Part shown: piece by piece, positions 11,293-18,873 of the stretch
Layout of the letters: each line of letters starts with the position of its first letter
How positions within the stretch are numbered: the stretch's first letter is position 1
NCBI RefSeq assembly: GCF_003150835.1
Contig: NZ_CP029479.1
Span: forward strand, 992,001 to 1,056,000
Direction of reading: 5' to 3'
DNA length: 64,000 nucleotides
Source: Phenylobacterium parvum
GTDB lineage: Bacteria > Pseudomonadota > Alphaproteobacteria > Caulobacterales > Caulobacteraceae
Program-made: the position numbers and the translations under genes
Notes under the pieces: model-generated
The model's input: the letters and a program-made list of their open reading frames with translations, nothing else
Databases searched by the model: none
Told to the model about the DNA's origin: nothing

Positions 11293-11358
11293 TTCGCGCC
11301 CGAACCGTCTGTGGAGACGTCCCTGGTGGCGGGGTTCGAGGGGCGGTTCGGGCGCGAA
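11293..11358. repeat. 15-bp perfect inverted repeat with 36-nt loop
   Basis: TTCGCGCCCGAACCG (11293-11307) and its exact reverse complement at 11344-11358. The stem can be extended by three weaker pairs. It lies in the 216-bp gene-free stretch between tRNA-Ser and higA. No T run follows on either strand, so a simple intrinsic terminator is unlikely; its function is unknown. Confidence 0.6.
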
Positions 11359-11443
11359 AGGGGGCGCGTCTCCGGGGCGGCTCAAGTCTGAACCCACTTG
11401 TAGTGATGCCAGCCGGCGTCGAGGTCGAAGCGCCCCGAACGTC

Positions 11444-11746
11444 TCAGGCGTCGATGAAAACCCGATCGACGACGATGTCGTCGGCCCGGGCCCTGGCCTG
11501 CGCCATGTCATAGGCGGTCTGCATGCGCATCAAGGTATCGGCCCTGACGCCGAACGCCTTCTCGAACCGGATCGCCATGTCGGCGGACAGCGCGGTGTGG
11601 CCATTGAAGAGGTTGCTGAGGGTCTGGCGGGTCACATGGAAGGCGGCGGCGAGGCGGTTGATGCTCACGCCGTGAGGTTCGACGATCTCGCTCTTCAGCC
11701 AGTCGCCTGGGTGAACCGCGAGCGAGGGATGCAGGGTCACGGCCAT
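11444..11746 (-). CDS. higA: HigA-family antitoxin (XRE HTH)
   Basis: 100 aa. It begins HPSLAVHPGDWLKSEIVEPHG, the typical HigA opening, followed by the helix-turn-helix INRLAAAFHVTRQTLSNLFNG (about residues 29-49). The protein would bind its partner toxin HigB and repress the shared promoter. The ATG overlaps the last base of the toxin's TGA (TGATG), the toxin-first order normal for higBA. The module lies between the 39-bp direct repeats next to tRNA-Ser, so it is probably horizontally acquired. Confidence 0.9.
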   Translation of the reverse strand: MAVTLHPSLAVHPGDWLKSEIVEPHGVSINRLAAAFHVTRQTLSNLFNGHTALSADMAIRFEKAFGVRADTLMRMQTAYDMAQARARADDIVVDRVFIDA

Positions 11747-12030
11747 CAGTGATAATCCTCCAGGTCCAGGTCGGCGATTGTCGTTCCATCGATCCTGATG
11801 AAGGTCAGGCGCCAGTTCTTCGTCACAGTCATCGCCCAGCGTCCCGCCCTGTCGCCGACCAGCTCGTGCAGCCCGTAATTCGGCGGCGCGGCCAGCTCGT
11901 CAAAGCTGCCGACGGCATCGATGTAGGCCAGCATCTTGCGGATCCGGTTGGCGTCTCCCACAAGGCCCTTTGCGTTCCCGGTCTCGACGAACCGGCGCAG
12001 ACCCTTGTGGGTGATGCTTTCGATATCCAT
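11746..12030 (-). CDS. higB: HigB/RelE-type mRNA interferase toxin
   Basis: 94 aa from MDIESITHKGLRRFVETGN. Family landmarks are RKMLAYIDAVGSFDELAAPPNYGLHELVGDRAGRW (shown in part) and NWRLTFIR near the end, the RelE-fold core of HigB. HigB toxins cut mRNA on the ribosome. The start at 12030 matches the family N-terminus; the frame is open 12 codons further up but that part is not conserved-looking. A GGGAGGG lies directly before the ATG. Expression is probably controlled by HigA at the GTCAAAC sites upstream. Confidence 0.88.
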   Translation of the reverse strand: MDIESITHKGLRRFVETGNAKGLVGDANRIRKMLAYIDAVGSFDELAAPPNYGLHELVGDRAGRWAMTVTKNWRLTFIRIDGTTIADLDLEDYH

Positions 12031-12037
12031 GCCCTCC

Positions 12038-12078
12038 CATATGTCAAACATGACTTTACATGTCAAACGATGTTTGAC
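12038..12078 (-). promoter_or_regulatory. higBA promoter and probable HigA operator
   Basis: GTCAAAC at 12062-12068 and GTTTGAC at 12072-12078 form a perfect 7-bp inverted repeat with a GAT centre. A third GTCAAAC lies at 12043-12049. On the minus strand TTGACA (12066-12061) and CATATG (12043-12038), separated by 17 bp, could be -35 and -10 boxes, so a repressor on the palindrome would cover the -35. The predicted start of transcription would then be almost at the higB ATG. Confidence 0.55.
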
Positions 12079-12087
12079 GATCGCTCA

Positions 12088-12153
12088 ATGGCCAAGCGGC
12101 GGCGCAGGGCCCCCAATCCCCGTTGGAAACCGGGCGATCCCATCGTCATATGA
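12088..12153 (+). CDS. Possible 21-aa very basic peptide
   Basis: ATG at 12088 opens a 21-codon frame, MAKRRRRAPNPRWKPGDPIVI, ending at a TGA at 12151-12153. Arg/Lys make up about a third of it. No good ribosome-binding site is visible and I know no family, so this may be a random frame or the remnant of a longer gene. It lies between the divergent higBA promoter and the next plus-strand gene. Confidence 0.2.
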   Translation: MAKRRRRAPNPRWKPGDPIVI

Positions 12154-12179
12154 GCCCGCCATAACTCGGGCCGACCCTC

Positions 12180-12647
12180 ATGAGCGCACGCATTGACACC
12201 TCACGCTTCCCGGCTGGGAAGGACCTCGACTATGAAGGCGAGGAGGAGCGTCGGCGTCTAGCGGCGCTGACGGACGAAGCCTGGAGCTTTGTCAGGGGGT
12301 GGCGTTGGGATCCGCCGGTGGCCGAACTCGTGCTGGCCTTCGCCGTGGCGCCTATCCTCGGCCTCTTCCTGATGCGGTTTGCGCCGGGGGGACGGCCTGA
12401 GGACGCCGAACGCTGGGTCGTCGTCGGTGACCTTCCTGCGATGCATTTCGAGACCGATGAGGCGCGTACGCCGGCCAGGGCCCTAGAGCTCTGTTGCGCC
12501 ATCGCCCAGGACTGGGCGAACGGGGTGCTGGCGGGACGGGACCTTTCGGACAGCTATCCCTTCCCGATCGACCCGACCCGGGCGAATGCGGAAAGACTCC
12601 TGGATCGGGTGGAGTTCATTCGGGAAAACCTGATTCCGCTGGCTTAG
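12180..12647 (+). CDS. Uncharacterised 155-aa protein
   Basis: Soluble, acidic protein with no signal peptide. A hydrophobic stretch in the middle (VAELVLAFAVAPILGLFLMRF) is followed by RWVVVGDLPAMHFETDEA, a run of Ala/Leu helix and a C-terminal helix ending IRENLIPLA. The composition and the paired WVVVGDLPAMHF / DLSDSYPFP blocks look like a conserved cytoplasmic family, but I cannot assign one. It is the only long gene besides higBA inside the 1.5-kb segment bounded by the direct repeats, so it may be cargo of that element. Confidence 0.65.
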   Translation: MSARIDTSRFPAGKDLDYEGEEERRRLAALTDEAWSFVRGWRWDPPVAELVLAFAVAPILGLFLMRFAPGGRPEDAERWVVVGDLPAMHFETDEARTPARALELCCAIAQDWANGVLAGRDLSDSYPFPIDPTRANAERLLDRVEFIRENLIPLA

Positions 12648-12719
12648 CGGCTCGGGGGCGGAACGCTACACAGCGCCAGGACGGGAAGAAGCGGAGACGA
12701 GCTGGCGTTCGCCTGCCCC

Positions 12720-12758
12720 CACCGCCACCCACCCTCCCGACATCCCTGCCTGAGCAGA
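12720..12758. repeat. 39-bp direct repeat, right copy (attR-like)
   Basis: Identical to 11220-11258. The bases just before it (GTTCG, then CCTGC about 8-12 nt before the repeat) faintly resemble the T-arm of the tRNA, as expected if a longer tRNA fragment has decayed. The stretch 12648-13002 otherwise holds no gene I can support. Confidence 0.7.
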
Positions 12759-13002
12759 TGGGTCAGGCCGCTGATCACGGTCTGCCGGTTGTGCAGTTGT
12801 CAGCCTGGGGCCAAGAGGGCTTTGCTGGCGGGGCGCCGTTCGGTCGGCAGGGGAGTGTGACGACGAGGTCGGACGTGGCGGGATTGGCGACCTGGCGAAC
12901 GCGCATTGCTCTTGGCTGAATTCCCGTGGCCGCCTTACCGGCAGGCTCCGATGCGGTGACGCCATGTCGGCTGTTCTCCGTGGGCATGGGTGGCTTTCCA
13001 TC

Positions 13003-13071
13003 GGCCCGGGTAAAGCTGCGAGCCTCGGCGAGGGTGAGAAACACAGCGAGGCCGCCAAGCTCCTCCCGCCA
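13003..13071 (-). pseudogene. LysR-family regulator remnant (N-terminal 23 codons)
   Basis: Read on the minus strand, 13071-13003 encodes WREELGGLAVFLTLAEARSFTRA. This aligns closely with residues 2-24 of the intact LysR in this window (RREDLSDLAVFLAVAEARSFTRA). The start codon is lost and similarity stops after the first helix; what follows is unrelated. It faces the SDR gene at 13202, the standard LysR/target layout, so a regulator gene here has been truncated. Confidence 0.65.
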
Positions 13072-13105
13072 AATTGATAAGCTATAGATATAGCCGTAAG
13101 CAGAA

Positions 13106-13121
13106 TTTAGCGCCTAATCGC
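13106..13121 (+). promoter_or_regulatory. LysR-type binding site candidate upstream of the SDR gene
   Basis: TTTAGCGCCTAATCGC matches the minus-strand site at 15808-15823 (TTTAGCGACTAATCGC) at 15 of 16 positions. Each contains a GCG-N-CTAATCGC near-dyad, the size and symmetry of a LysR box. It lies 96 bp before the SDR start and just outside the LysR remnant. Confidence 0.5.
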
Positions 13122-13201
13122 CATAAATGCCGAGGTCTATAGGATCTCCATGAGACCCTTGTCGGCGGTACACGTCCGATGGGTTTCAACGGAGAGCGGA
13201 C

Positions 13202-14035
13202 ATGAGCCAGGACGTGATCGTGGTCATCGGCGCGGGTGGCATAGGCGAGGCCATCGCCCGACGACAGGGGTTCGGCAAGACGGTCCTGCTCGCAGACTGG
13301 AACGAAGATACCCTCGCTGCTGCCGCCGCCGGATTGAGCGAGGCCAGCTATTCTGTCGTACAGCATCCGGTCGATGTCAGCGTGCGGGCGTCGGTCCAGG
13401 CCCTGGCGGAGGCGGCGGCTACCCTCGGCAGGGTCGTGCAGGTGGTCAACACGGCCGGCCTGTCCCCAAACATGGCCCCGGTCAGGAAGCTGCTCGAAGT
13501 CGATCTCTACGGTTCGGCTGTCGTCTTCGAGGAGTTCGGGAAGGTCATCGCCTCGGGCGGCGCCGGCCTGATCATCTCAAGTATGGCAGGCCACATGATG
13601 CGTCCGCTTCCCGCGGACGATGAACAGCAGCTTGCTCATCTGCCCGCCGACGAGTTGCTGTCCTTGCCCTGCCTTCAGGCCGAGGCCGTTCCCAACAGCA
13701 TGGTGGCTTACATGGTCGCGAAGCGCGCCAATTTCCTTCGCGTCCAGGCTGAGGCGGTGAAGTGGGGCGAGCGCGGCGCCCGGGTCAATGCGATAAGCCC
13801 CGGCATTGTCGTTACGCCCCTCGCGGCCCATGAGCTGAATTCGCAGATCGGCCACGTTTATCGCGGCATGGTCGCGGCCTCACCGTCCAAGCGCATGGCG
13901 CCGCCCGAAGAGATCGCCGTGGCGGCGAGCTTCCTGCTCGGACCCGACGCCGGTTTCATCACGGGCAGCGACCTGCTCATCGATGGCGGCGTCACCGCCG
14001 CCATGCGCGCCGGCAATCTGCCGACCCCGGCCTGA
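13202..14035 (+). CDS. Short-chain dehydrogenase/reductase (SDR)
   Basis: 277 aa. The Rossmann motif is slightly unusual, VIGAGGIGEAIA, with an acidic residue at the end of strand 2 (LLADWNED) suggesting NAD(H). The NAG region is replaced by NTAG. Catalytic Ser lies in IISSMAGH and the YxxxK in AYMVAKRAN. The C-terminus ends FITGSDLLIDGGVTAAMRAG, a classical SDR end. A GGAGAG lies 7 nt before the ATG. The truncated LysR and a LysR-type site lie upstream, so the original local regulator has been lost. Substrate unknown. Confidence 0.9.
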   Translation: MSQDVIVVIGAGGIGEAIARRQGFGKTVLLADWNEDTLAAAAAGLSEASYSVVQHPVDVSVRASVQALAEAAATLGRVVQVVNTAGLSPNMAPVRKLLEVDLYGSAVVFEEFGKVIASGGAGLIISSMAGHMMRPLPADDEQQLAHLPADELLSLPCLQAEAVPNSMVAYMVAKRANFLRVQAEAVKWGERGARVNAISPGIVVTPLAAHELNSQIGHVYRGMVAASPSKRMAPPEEIAVAASFLLGPDAGFITGSDLLIDGGVTAAMRAGNLPTPA

Positions 14036-14715
14036 CCGCCGCAGGCGCCGCTAGCTTCAGCAGACGGCAGCATCGTCGCCGGCATTCTCCCTGCCGCTTC
14101 CATCCGTGGGTCGAGGGCGCCGGGGACCCACGCCATCGCGGCCGGCATCACCCTCATCAGGGGTGTAGTCCTCTTCGCAGCCCTTTCATGGGCATTCTCA
14201 TCCTGGACCGGTTAATTCGATGGGCTTGGCCCGATGCCTGTCCCGGAGCCCTAGGCTCCGACCAGGATCAACGCCCCTCGGGGGTCCGCCCGCCTGCTGC
14301 AGGACGCAGCCCGACGGCGGCTTCGAGGTTGGTCGGCTGGACTAGGCGGGGCGGAGCGCCTCAGGGCCGGCGCCCGCAGGGCCGGATCCTGGCGATGACG
14401 CGCCGGGTGGCTGACGCTCCGGGCGGAATGAGCGCCTATCGCAAGAGGGCGCAGGACGCCGGGCGGTGAAGGGCTGGCAGGGGCGACGGCCTTGCAGGAC
14501 GGTCGCTTCCGGGGCGCCGTAGGGCGCGATCGGCCTGACGCCGGGGCGGAGTGGAAGTGGCGTGTGCGGCAGGGCGGTCAGGCTGAATGCGAAGTCACCC
14601 AGCTGGAGACCCCTTCGCTCCCGACTGCCCTCACCCCCGCCCGTTTCGCGCCTCTCGCCAATCCCAAACTCATGGCATCGGTCTCAGCCTGAGCGCGGAA
14701 ACCGCCAGCGACCCG
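14036..14715. other. 680-bp stretch without a recognisable gene
   Basis: The frames here are short, Arg/Gly/Pro-rich and look non-coding. One hairpin, CGGAGCC-CTA-GGCTCCG at 14244-14260, has a 7-bp stem and no T run. No tRNA-like or repeat structure was seen. It sits between the SDR and aldo/keto reductase genes in a region rich in gene remnants, so it may be decayed coding sequence. Confidence 0.5.
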
Positions 14716-15750
<1,035 letters not shown>

Positions 15751-15807
15751 TCATCGACCGCTGGCCGTCCGGCCAGCACCGGCTGAACCTAGAGGATCGC
15801 CATTTCA

Positions 15808-15823
15808 GCGATTAGTCGCTAAA
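15808..15823 (-). promoter_or_regulatory. LysR-type binding site between the AKR and LysR genes
   Basis: On the minus strand TTTAGCGACTAATCGC; the core GCGACTAATCGC is a dyad (GCGA-N4-TCGC). It lies 85 bp before the AKR start and 32 bp before the LysR start, the normal place for an autoregulated LysR site. A 15/16 match occurs before the SDR gene at 13106. Confidence 0.55.
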
Positions 15824-15854
15824 TCATGCATGAGGCTATCAGTGGAGCTTATGA

Positions 15855-16757
15855 ATGCGGCGGGAGGATCTCAGTGATCTGGCGGTCTTCCTCGCCGTTG
15901 CCGAGGCGCGCAGTTTCACCCGGGCGGCGGCCCAGCTTGGCGCCTCGCAATCCGCAATCAGCCAGATCGTGCGACGCCTCGAAGCGTCGATTGGCATCAA
16001 GCTGCTGACGCGCAACACGCGCAATGTGGCGCCGACGGAAGCCGGCGAGCAATTGATCGCAACCCTGAGGCCGGCCTTGGGTGAGATTGACGCGCGTCTC
16101 GCGGCGCTGAGCGCCTTTCGGGAGCGCCCGGCGGGCACGGTGCGGATTACCTCCAGTCGCCATGCTGCAGAGACGATCCTCTGGCCAGCCGTCAGCCAGA
16201 TGCTCAGGGAAAACCCTGAAGTGGACGTCGAGATTTCCGTCGATGGGCACCTGACCGAGATCGTCGCCGAACGTTTCGACGCAGGTGTTCGACTGGGGGA
16301 ACAGGTCGCGAAGGATATGATCGCCGCGCCGATCGGGCCGGAACTCCGGATGGCCGTCGTGGGGTCGCCGGACTATCTGGCGGCCCGTGGTGTCCCAGGT
16401 TCACCCCAGGAGTTGACCTCCCACGCCTGCATCAACATCCGCATGCCCTCGAGCGGCGGACTTTATGCGTGGGAATTCAGCAGGGGTGGGCGTGATCTCA
16501 ATGTTCGCGTCGATGGACCGCTGGTCCTCAATGACGTCGGGATCATACTGCAGGCGTCCGCAGAGGGTTTGGGACTGGCCTGCGTCCTGGAGGATCAGGC
16601 CTCTAGCCTGCTCGCGTCAGGACGCCTGGTCCGGGTCCTTGAAGACTGGTGTCCACCATTCCCAGGTTACCACCTGTACTATCCCGACCGGCGCCAACTG
16701 ACGCCCGCCTTTTCCTTGTTTCTTGCAACCCTGCGGCAGCGCAGGCGTTCGGTCTGA
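15855..16757 (+). CDS. LysR-family transcriptional regulator
   Basis: 300 aa. N-terminal winged HTH (residues 1-60: DLAVFLAVAEARSFTRAAAQ and SQSAISQIVRRLE) followed by the periplasmic-binding-protein-like effector domain (about 90-295). The TRNTRNVAPTEAGEQ segment is typical of the CrgA/DmlR branch. It probably regulates the divergent aldo/keto reductase gene and itself. Because the same operator-like motif precedes the SDR at 13202, whose own LysR is truncated, it might also act there in trans. Effector unknown. Confidence 0.93.
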   Translation: MRREDLSDLAVFLAVAEARSFTRAAAQLGASQSAISQIVRRLEASIGIKLLTRNTRNVAPTEAGEQLIATLRPALGEIDARLAALSAFRERPAGTVRITSSRHAAETILWPAVSQMLRENPEVDVEISVDGHLTEIVAERFDAGVRLGEQVAKDMIAAPIGPELRMAVVGSPDYLAARGVPGSPQELTSHACINIRMPSSGGLYAWEFSRGGRDLNVRVDGPLVLNDVGIILQASAEGLGLACVLEDQASSLLASGRLVRVLEDWCPPFPGYHLYYPDRRQLTPAFSLFLATLRQRRRSV

Positions 16758-16770
16758 ACCTCACGTCCGC

Positions 16771-17001
16771 CTCACCCCCCGCCGACCTGAGCCTCAGGCC
16801 GTCGATCTCCGCCATCTCCGCGTCGGAATAGGGACCGTCGGCCTCCGCCTTCAGGCACAGGTCAAGTTCCGCGCGGTTCTTGACGCCCAGGACCACCAGA
16901 TCGAAGTCGGGCAGGGAGAGGGCGTAGCGGTGGGCCGCGTAGGCGGGGTCCACGCCCCAGAGGGCGCAAAGGGCCCGGAAGGGCGCCGCGCGCTTGAAGT
17001 C
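16771..17001 (-). pseudogene. Aldo/keto reductase-like C-terminal remnant
   Basis: The minus strand reads DFKRAAPFRALCALWGVDPAY, then HRYALSLPDFDLVVLGVKNRAEL and ECLAAE-like helices ending IDGLRLRSAGG. This is the pattern of the last 75 residues of aldo/keto reductases (the vvlGvkn-rael cofactor segment). A TAA lies six bases before this start, there is no ATG, and the 3' end runs into the LysR gene on the opposite strand. It is therefore a fragment, not a working enzyme. Confidence 0.6.
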
Positions 17002-17037
17002 GCGGCGTTACCCGGACCGCAAGCCTGTGGATGCCGA

Positions 17038-17901
17038 TCAGGACTGCGGTCTGAGGCCGAGCCGATCGGCGATCACGCCGTCGATGAGGCGCTTCGGCAA
17101 CAGCCGCGGCAGCCACCAGTTCAGGAGGGGATTCGGGACCGGCGCGTAGCGCACCCTGGGACGCGCGGCGGTGAGCGCTTCCAGCACCACCTCGGCGACG
17201 ACGGAGGACTCCAGCCCTTCCTCGTCCATGGCCGCGAGGCTTTCCTCCAGCCGGGCCAGGGGGGCGGCCCAGCCCGTGCCGGCGTAGCGCGACCGGTCGA
17301 TGGCGGCGCCCTTGCCCCAGATCGGCGTCTTCACCGCGCCGGGCCCGACCACGATGACATCGACGCCCGTCAGGATGAGTTCCCGGCGCAGGCTTTCGGA
17401 GTAGCCCTCTAGCCCATGCTTGGACGCGGCGTAGGCGGCGGTGAAGGGATAGCCGAACTTGCCCGAAACCGAAGTGATGTTGACGATGCGGCCCTTGGGG
17501 CCTGTCGCGCCCGGCACGGCGCCGAGCAGGGGCCCAAAGGCCTGCACGGCTCGCATGGCGCCGACCAGATTGGTGTCGATCACCTGCTCGATCTCGTCGA
17601 GGGGCTGGGTCATGGCGGGCCCGGGCCATGCGACGCCGGCGTTGTTCACAAGGCCGCCGAGCCGCTCGCCGCCGAGCCGGCCGTGGATCTCGGCGGCGGC
17701 CCGGGCCAGGCTCCCGGCATCCGTTACATCGGCCAGCACAGGCTCCACCAGCGGACCGCAGTCCTGCGCCAATGCGAGCGCATCGGCGTCCCGTCGCACC
17801 GTCGGGAAGGTCCGCACGCCGGCCTTTGCAAGTCGCTCGACGCACGCCCGTCCAATGCCGCTCGAGGCGCCTGTCACCACCACGGGTCCCGTCACGCTCA
17901 T
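17038..17901 (-). CDS. Short-chain dehydrogenase/reductase (SDR)
   Basis: 287 aa. The motif TGASSGIGRACVERL binds the dinucleotide; NNAGVAWPGP, Ser in NITSVSGKFGYP and YAASK complete the catalytic set. The C-terminal region (ALTAARPRVRYAPVPNPLLNWWLPRLLPKR) resembles the longer DHRS/retinol-dehydrogenase-like SDRs that act on lipids or steroids, possibly at the membrane. The start is uncertain: AAGGAG lies only 1 nt before the ATG at 17901 but at an ideal 7 nt before GTG at 17895. The downstream neighbour is the AKR remnant. Confidence 0.9.
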   Translation of the reverse strand: MSVTGPVVVTGASSGIGRACVERLAKAGVRTFPTVRRDADALALAQDCGPLVEPVLADVTDAGSLARAAAEIHGRLGGERLGGLVNNAGVAWPGPAMTQPLDEIEQVIDTNLVGAMRAVQAFGPLLGAVPGATGPKGRIVNITSVSGKFGYPFTAAYAASKHGLEGYSESLRRELILTGVDVIVVGPGAVKTPIWGKGAAIDRSRYAGTGWAAPLARLEESLAAMDEEGLESSVVAEVVLEALTAARPRVRYAPVPNPLLNWWLPRLLPKRLIDGVIADRLGLRPQS

Positions 17902-17974
17902 GCTCCTTCGCCGCAACGGGCCGGATATGGGGATAGGGGTTGGCCGTTCCACCCGCACGCGTCGGGAGGGATCC

Positions 17975-18517
17975 TCAGGCTCGCCGGATCTCGAACCGCA
18001 CCGAGCCGAGCGGCAGCCCGCGCCAGGAGACGACCGCCTCGTTCAGGATCACGCCCGGGTCTGTCCGATAGATCAGGTCACTGAAGCCAAGACGGGTAAC
18101 GCTGCCGCGCGACCGCACGTCGGCCAGGTATTCCAGCCGGATGACGCCGTTCTCTTCCGTCACCTCGGCCACGCCGACCGTGTCTTCGCGCTTGCCCTTC
18201 CAGCGGCCGGGCCCCGCGCGATCAAACACCCAGGTCAGCCGGTCGGTCTCGCCATCGTCATAGATGAAGTCTTCCACCACGGTCAGGCGGTCGCCCTCCA
18301 GGCGCCCGTCGAGGTCGGCGCGGAAGCGGCGCGTGACGCCCGCGATGGGGAAGCTGAACACGCCTTCGCCCCGGGTCCGCCCCAGGAACGCCTCTTCCAG
18401 GGTCAGGCCGGCCGGCCTCGTGCGCGGCGCGGGCGGGCGCGTCGCACACCCCGCAAACATAGCGCCCGCTGTCAAGACAAGCGCACCCCGACGCGTGACA
18501 CCCGGAATCTCGATCAT
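17975..18517 (-). CDS. DUF3833-family lipoprotein
   Basis: 180 aa. The N-terminus MIEIPGVTRRGALVLTAGAMFAGC ends in a lipobox (Cys24), so this is a lipid-anchored periplasmic protein. The rest fits DUF3833: LEEAFLGRTRGEGVF, then a beta-rich domain with DGRLEGDRLTVVEDFIYDDG and the C-terminal SVRFEIRR. Function is unknown for the family; a lipocalin-like beta barrel is plausible. An AAGGAG ribosome site lies 7 nt before the ATG at 18517. It is read in the same direction as the SDR 73 nt downstream and could share its transcript. Confidence 0.85.
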   Translation of the reverse strand: MIEIPGVTRRGALVLTAGAMFAGCATRPPAPRTRPAGLTLEEAFLGRTRGEGVFSFPIAGVTRRFRADLDGRLEGDRLTVVEDFIYDDGETDRLTWVFDRAGPGRWKGKREDTVGVAEVTEENGVIRLEYLADVRSRGSVTRLGFSDLIYRTDPGVILNEAVVSWRGLPLGSVRFEIRRA

Positions 18518-18873
18518 GGGCCTACTCCTTGGCCACAAGCCTAGAGGGAATTTCCCGAACAAGACAGGGAAAAGGCCCCGCCGGAGGGAGCCCGGCCGCG
18601 AGCCTCTACCGCCCCTTCCGGACCCCGCCGCCCGGCCTGCGCCGTCCAACGTCCCGACATCCCTGCCTACCCGTTTGTTGCCGTCATGTGACCTGAACGG
18701 GTCAGTCATTCGCGCCCAAACTGTGCAGGGAAACGCCCAGGATCCCGTTTCTGTCCTTCCCATGTATTGGAAAGCTGTTGGAATCGGCGGGGGTCGGCCC
18801 TATTGCGGTCACAATTGACACAGCGACGGACGGCTGCCGAGCCCGAATTCCGCGCAAAGAGGGGTTACCGGGG
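18518..18873. other. 356-bp intergenic region before the TonB receptor
   Basis: Holds no gene I can support. It should contain the divergent promoters of the DUF3833 lipoprotein and the TonB receptor; TTGACA at 18813-18820 is the only -35-like word noticed and it has no good -10. The 17 bases 18652-18668 are identical to part of the 39-bp repeat at 11220 and 12720. Confidence 0.45.

Noticed and set aside
12775..13044. 89-aa minus-strand frame downstream of the direct repeat as a real gene
   Set aside because: Only its first residues match LysR. The rest has no family features and the start codon is internal to the remnant, so it is treated as a truncated gene.
14244..14260. CGGAGCC-CTA-GGCTCCG hairpin as a terminator
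   Set aside because: It lies 200 bp past the SDR stop, has no T run and a 3-nt loop; not strong enough to call.
14188..14692. Two plus-strand frames (93 and 66 aa) in the 680-bp gap
   Set aside because: They are Arg/Gly/Pro-rich, without ribosome sites, domains or conserved-looking segments.
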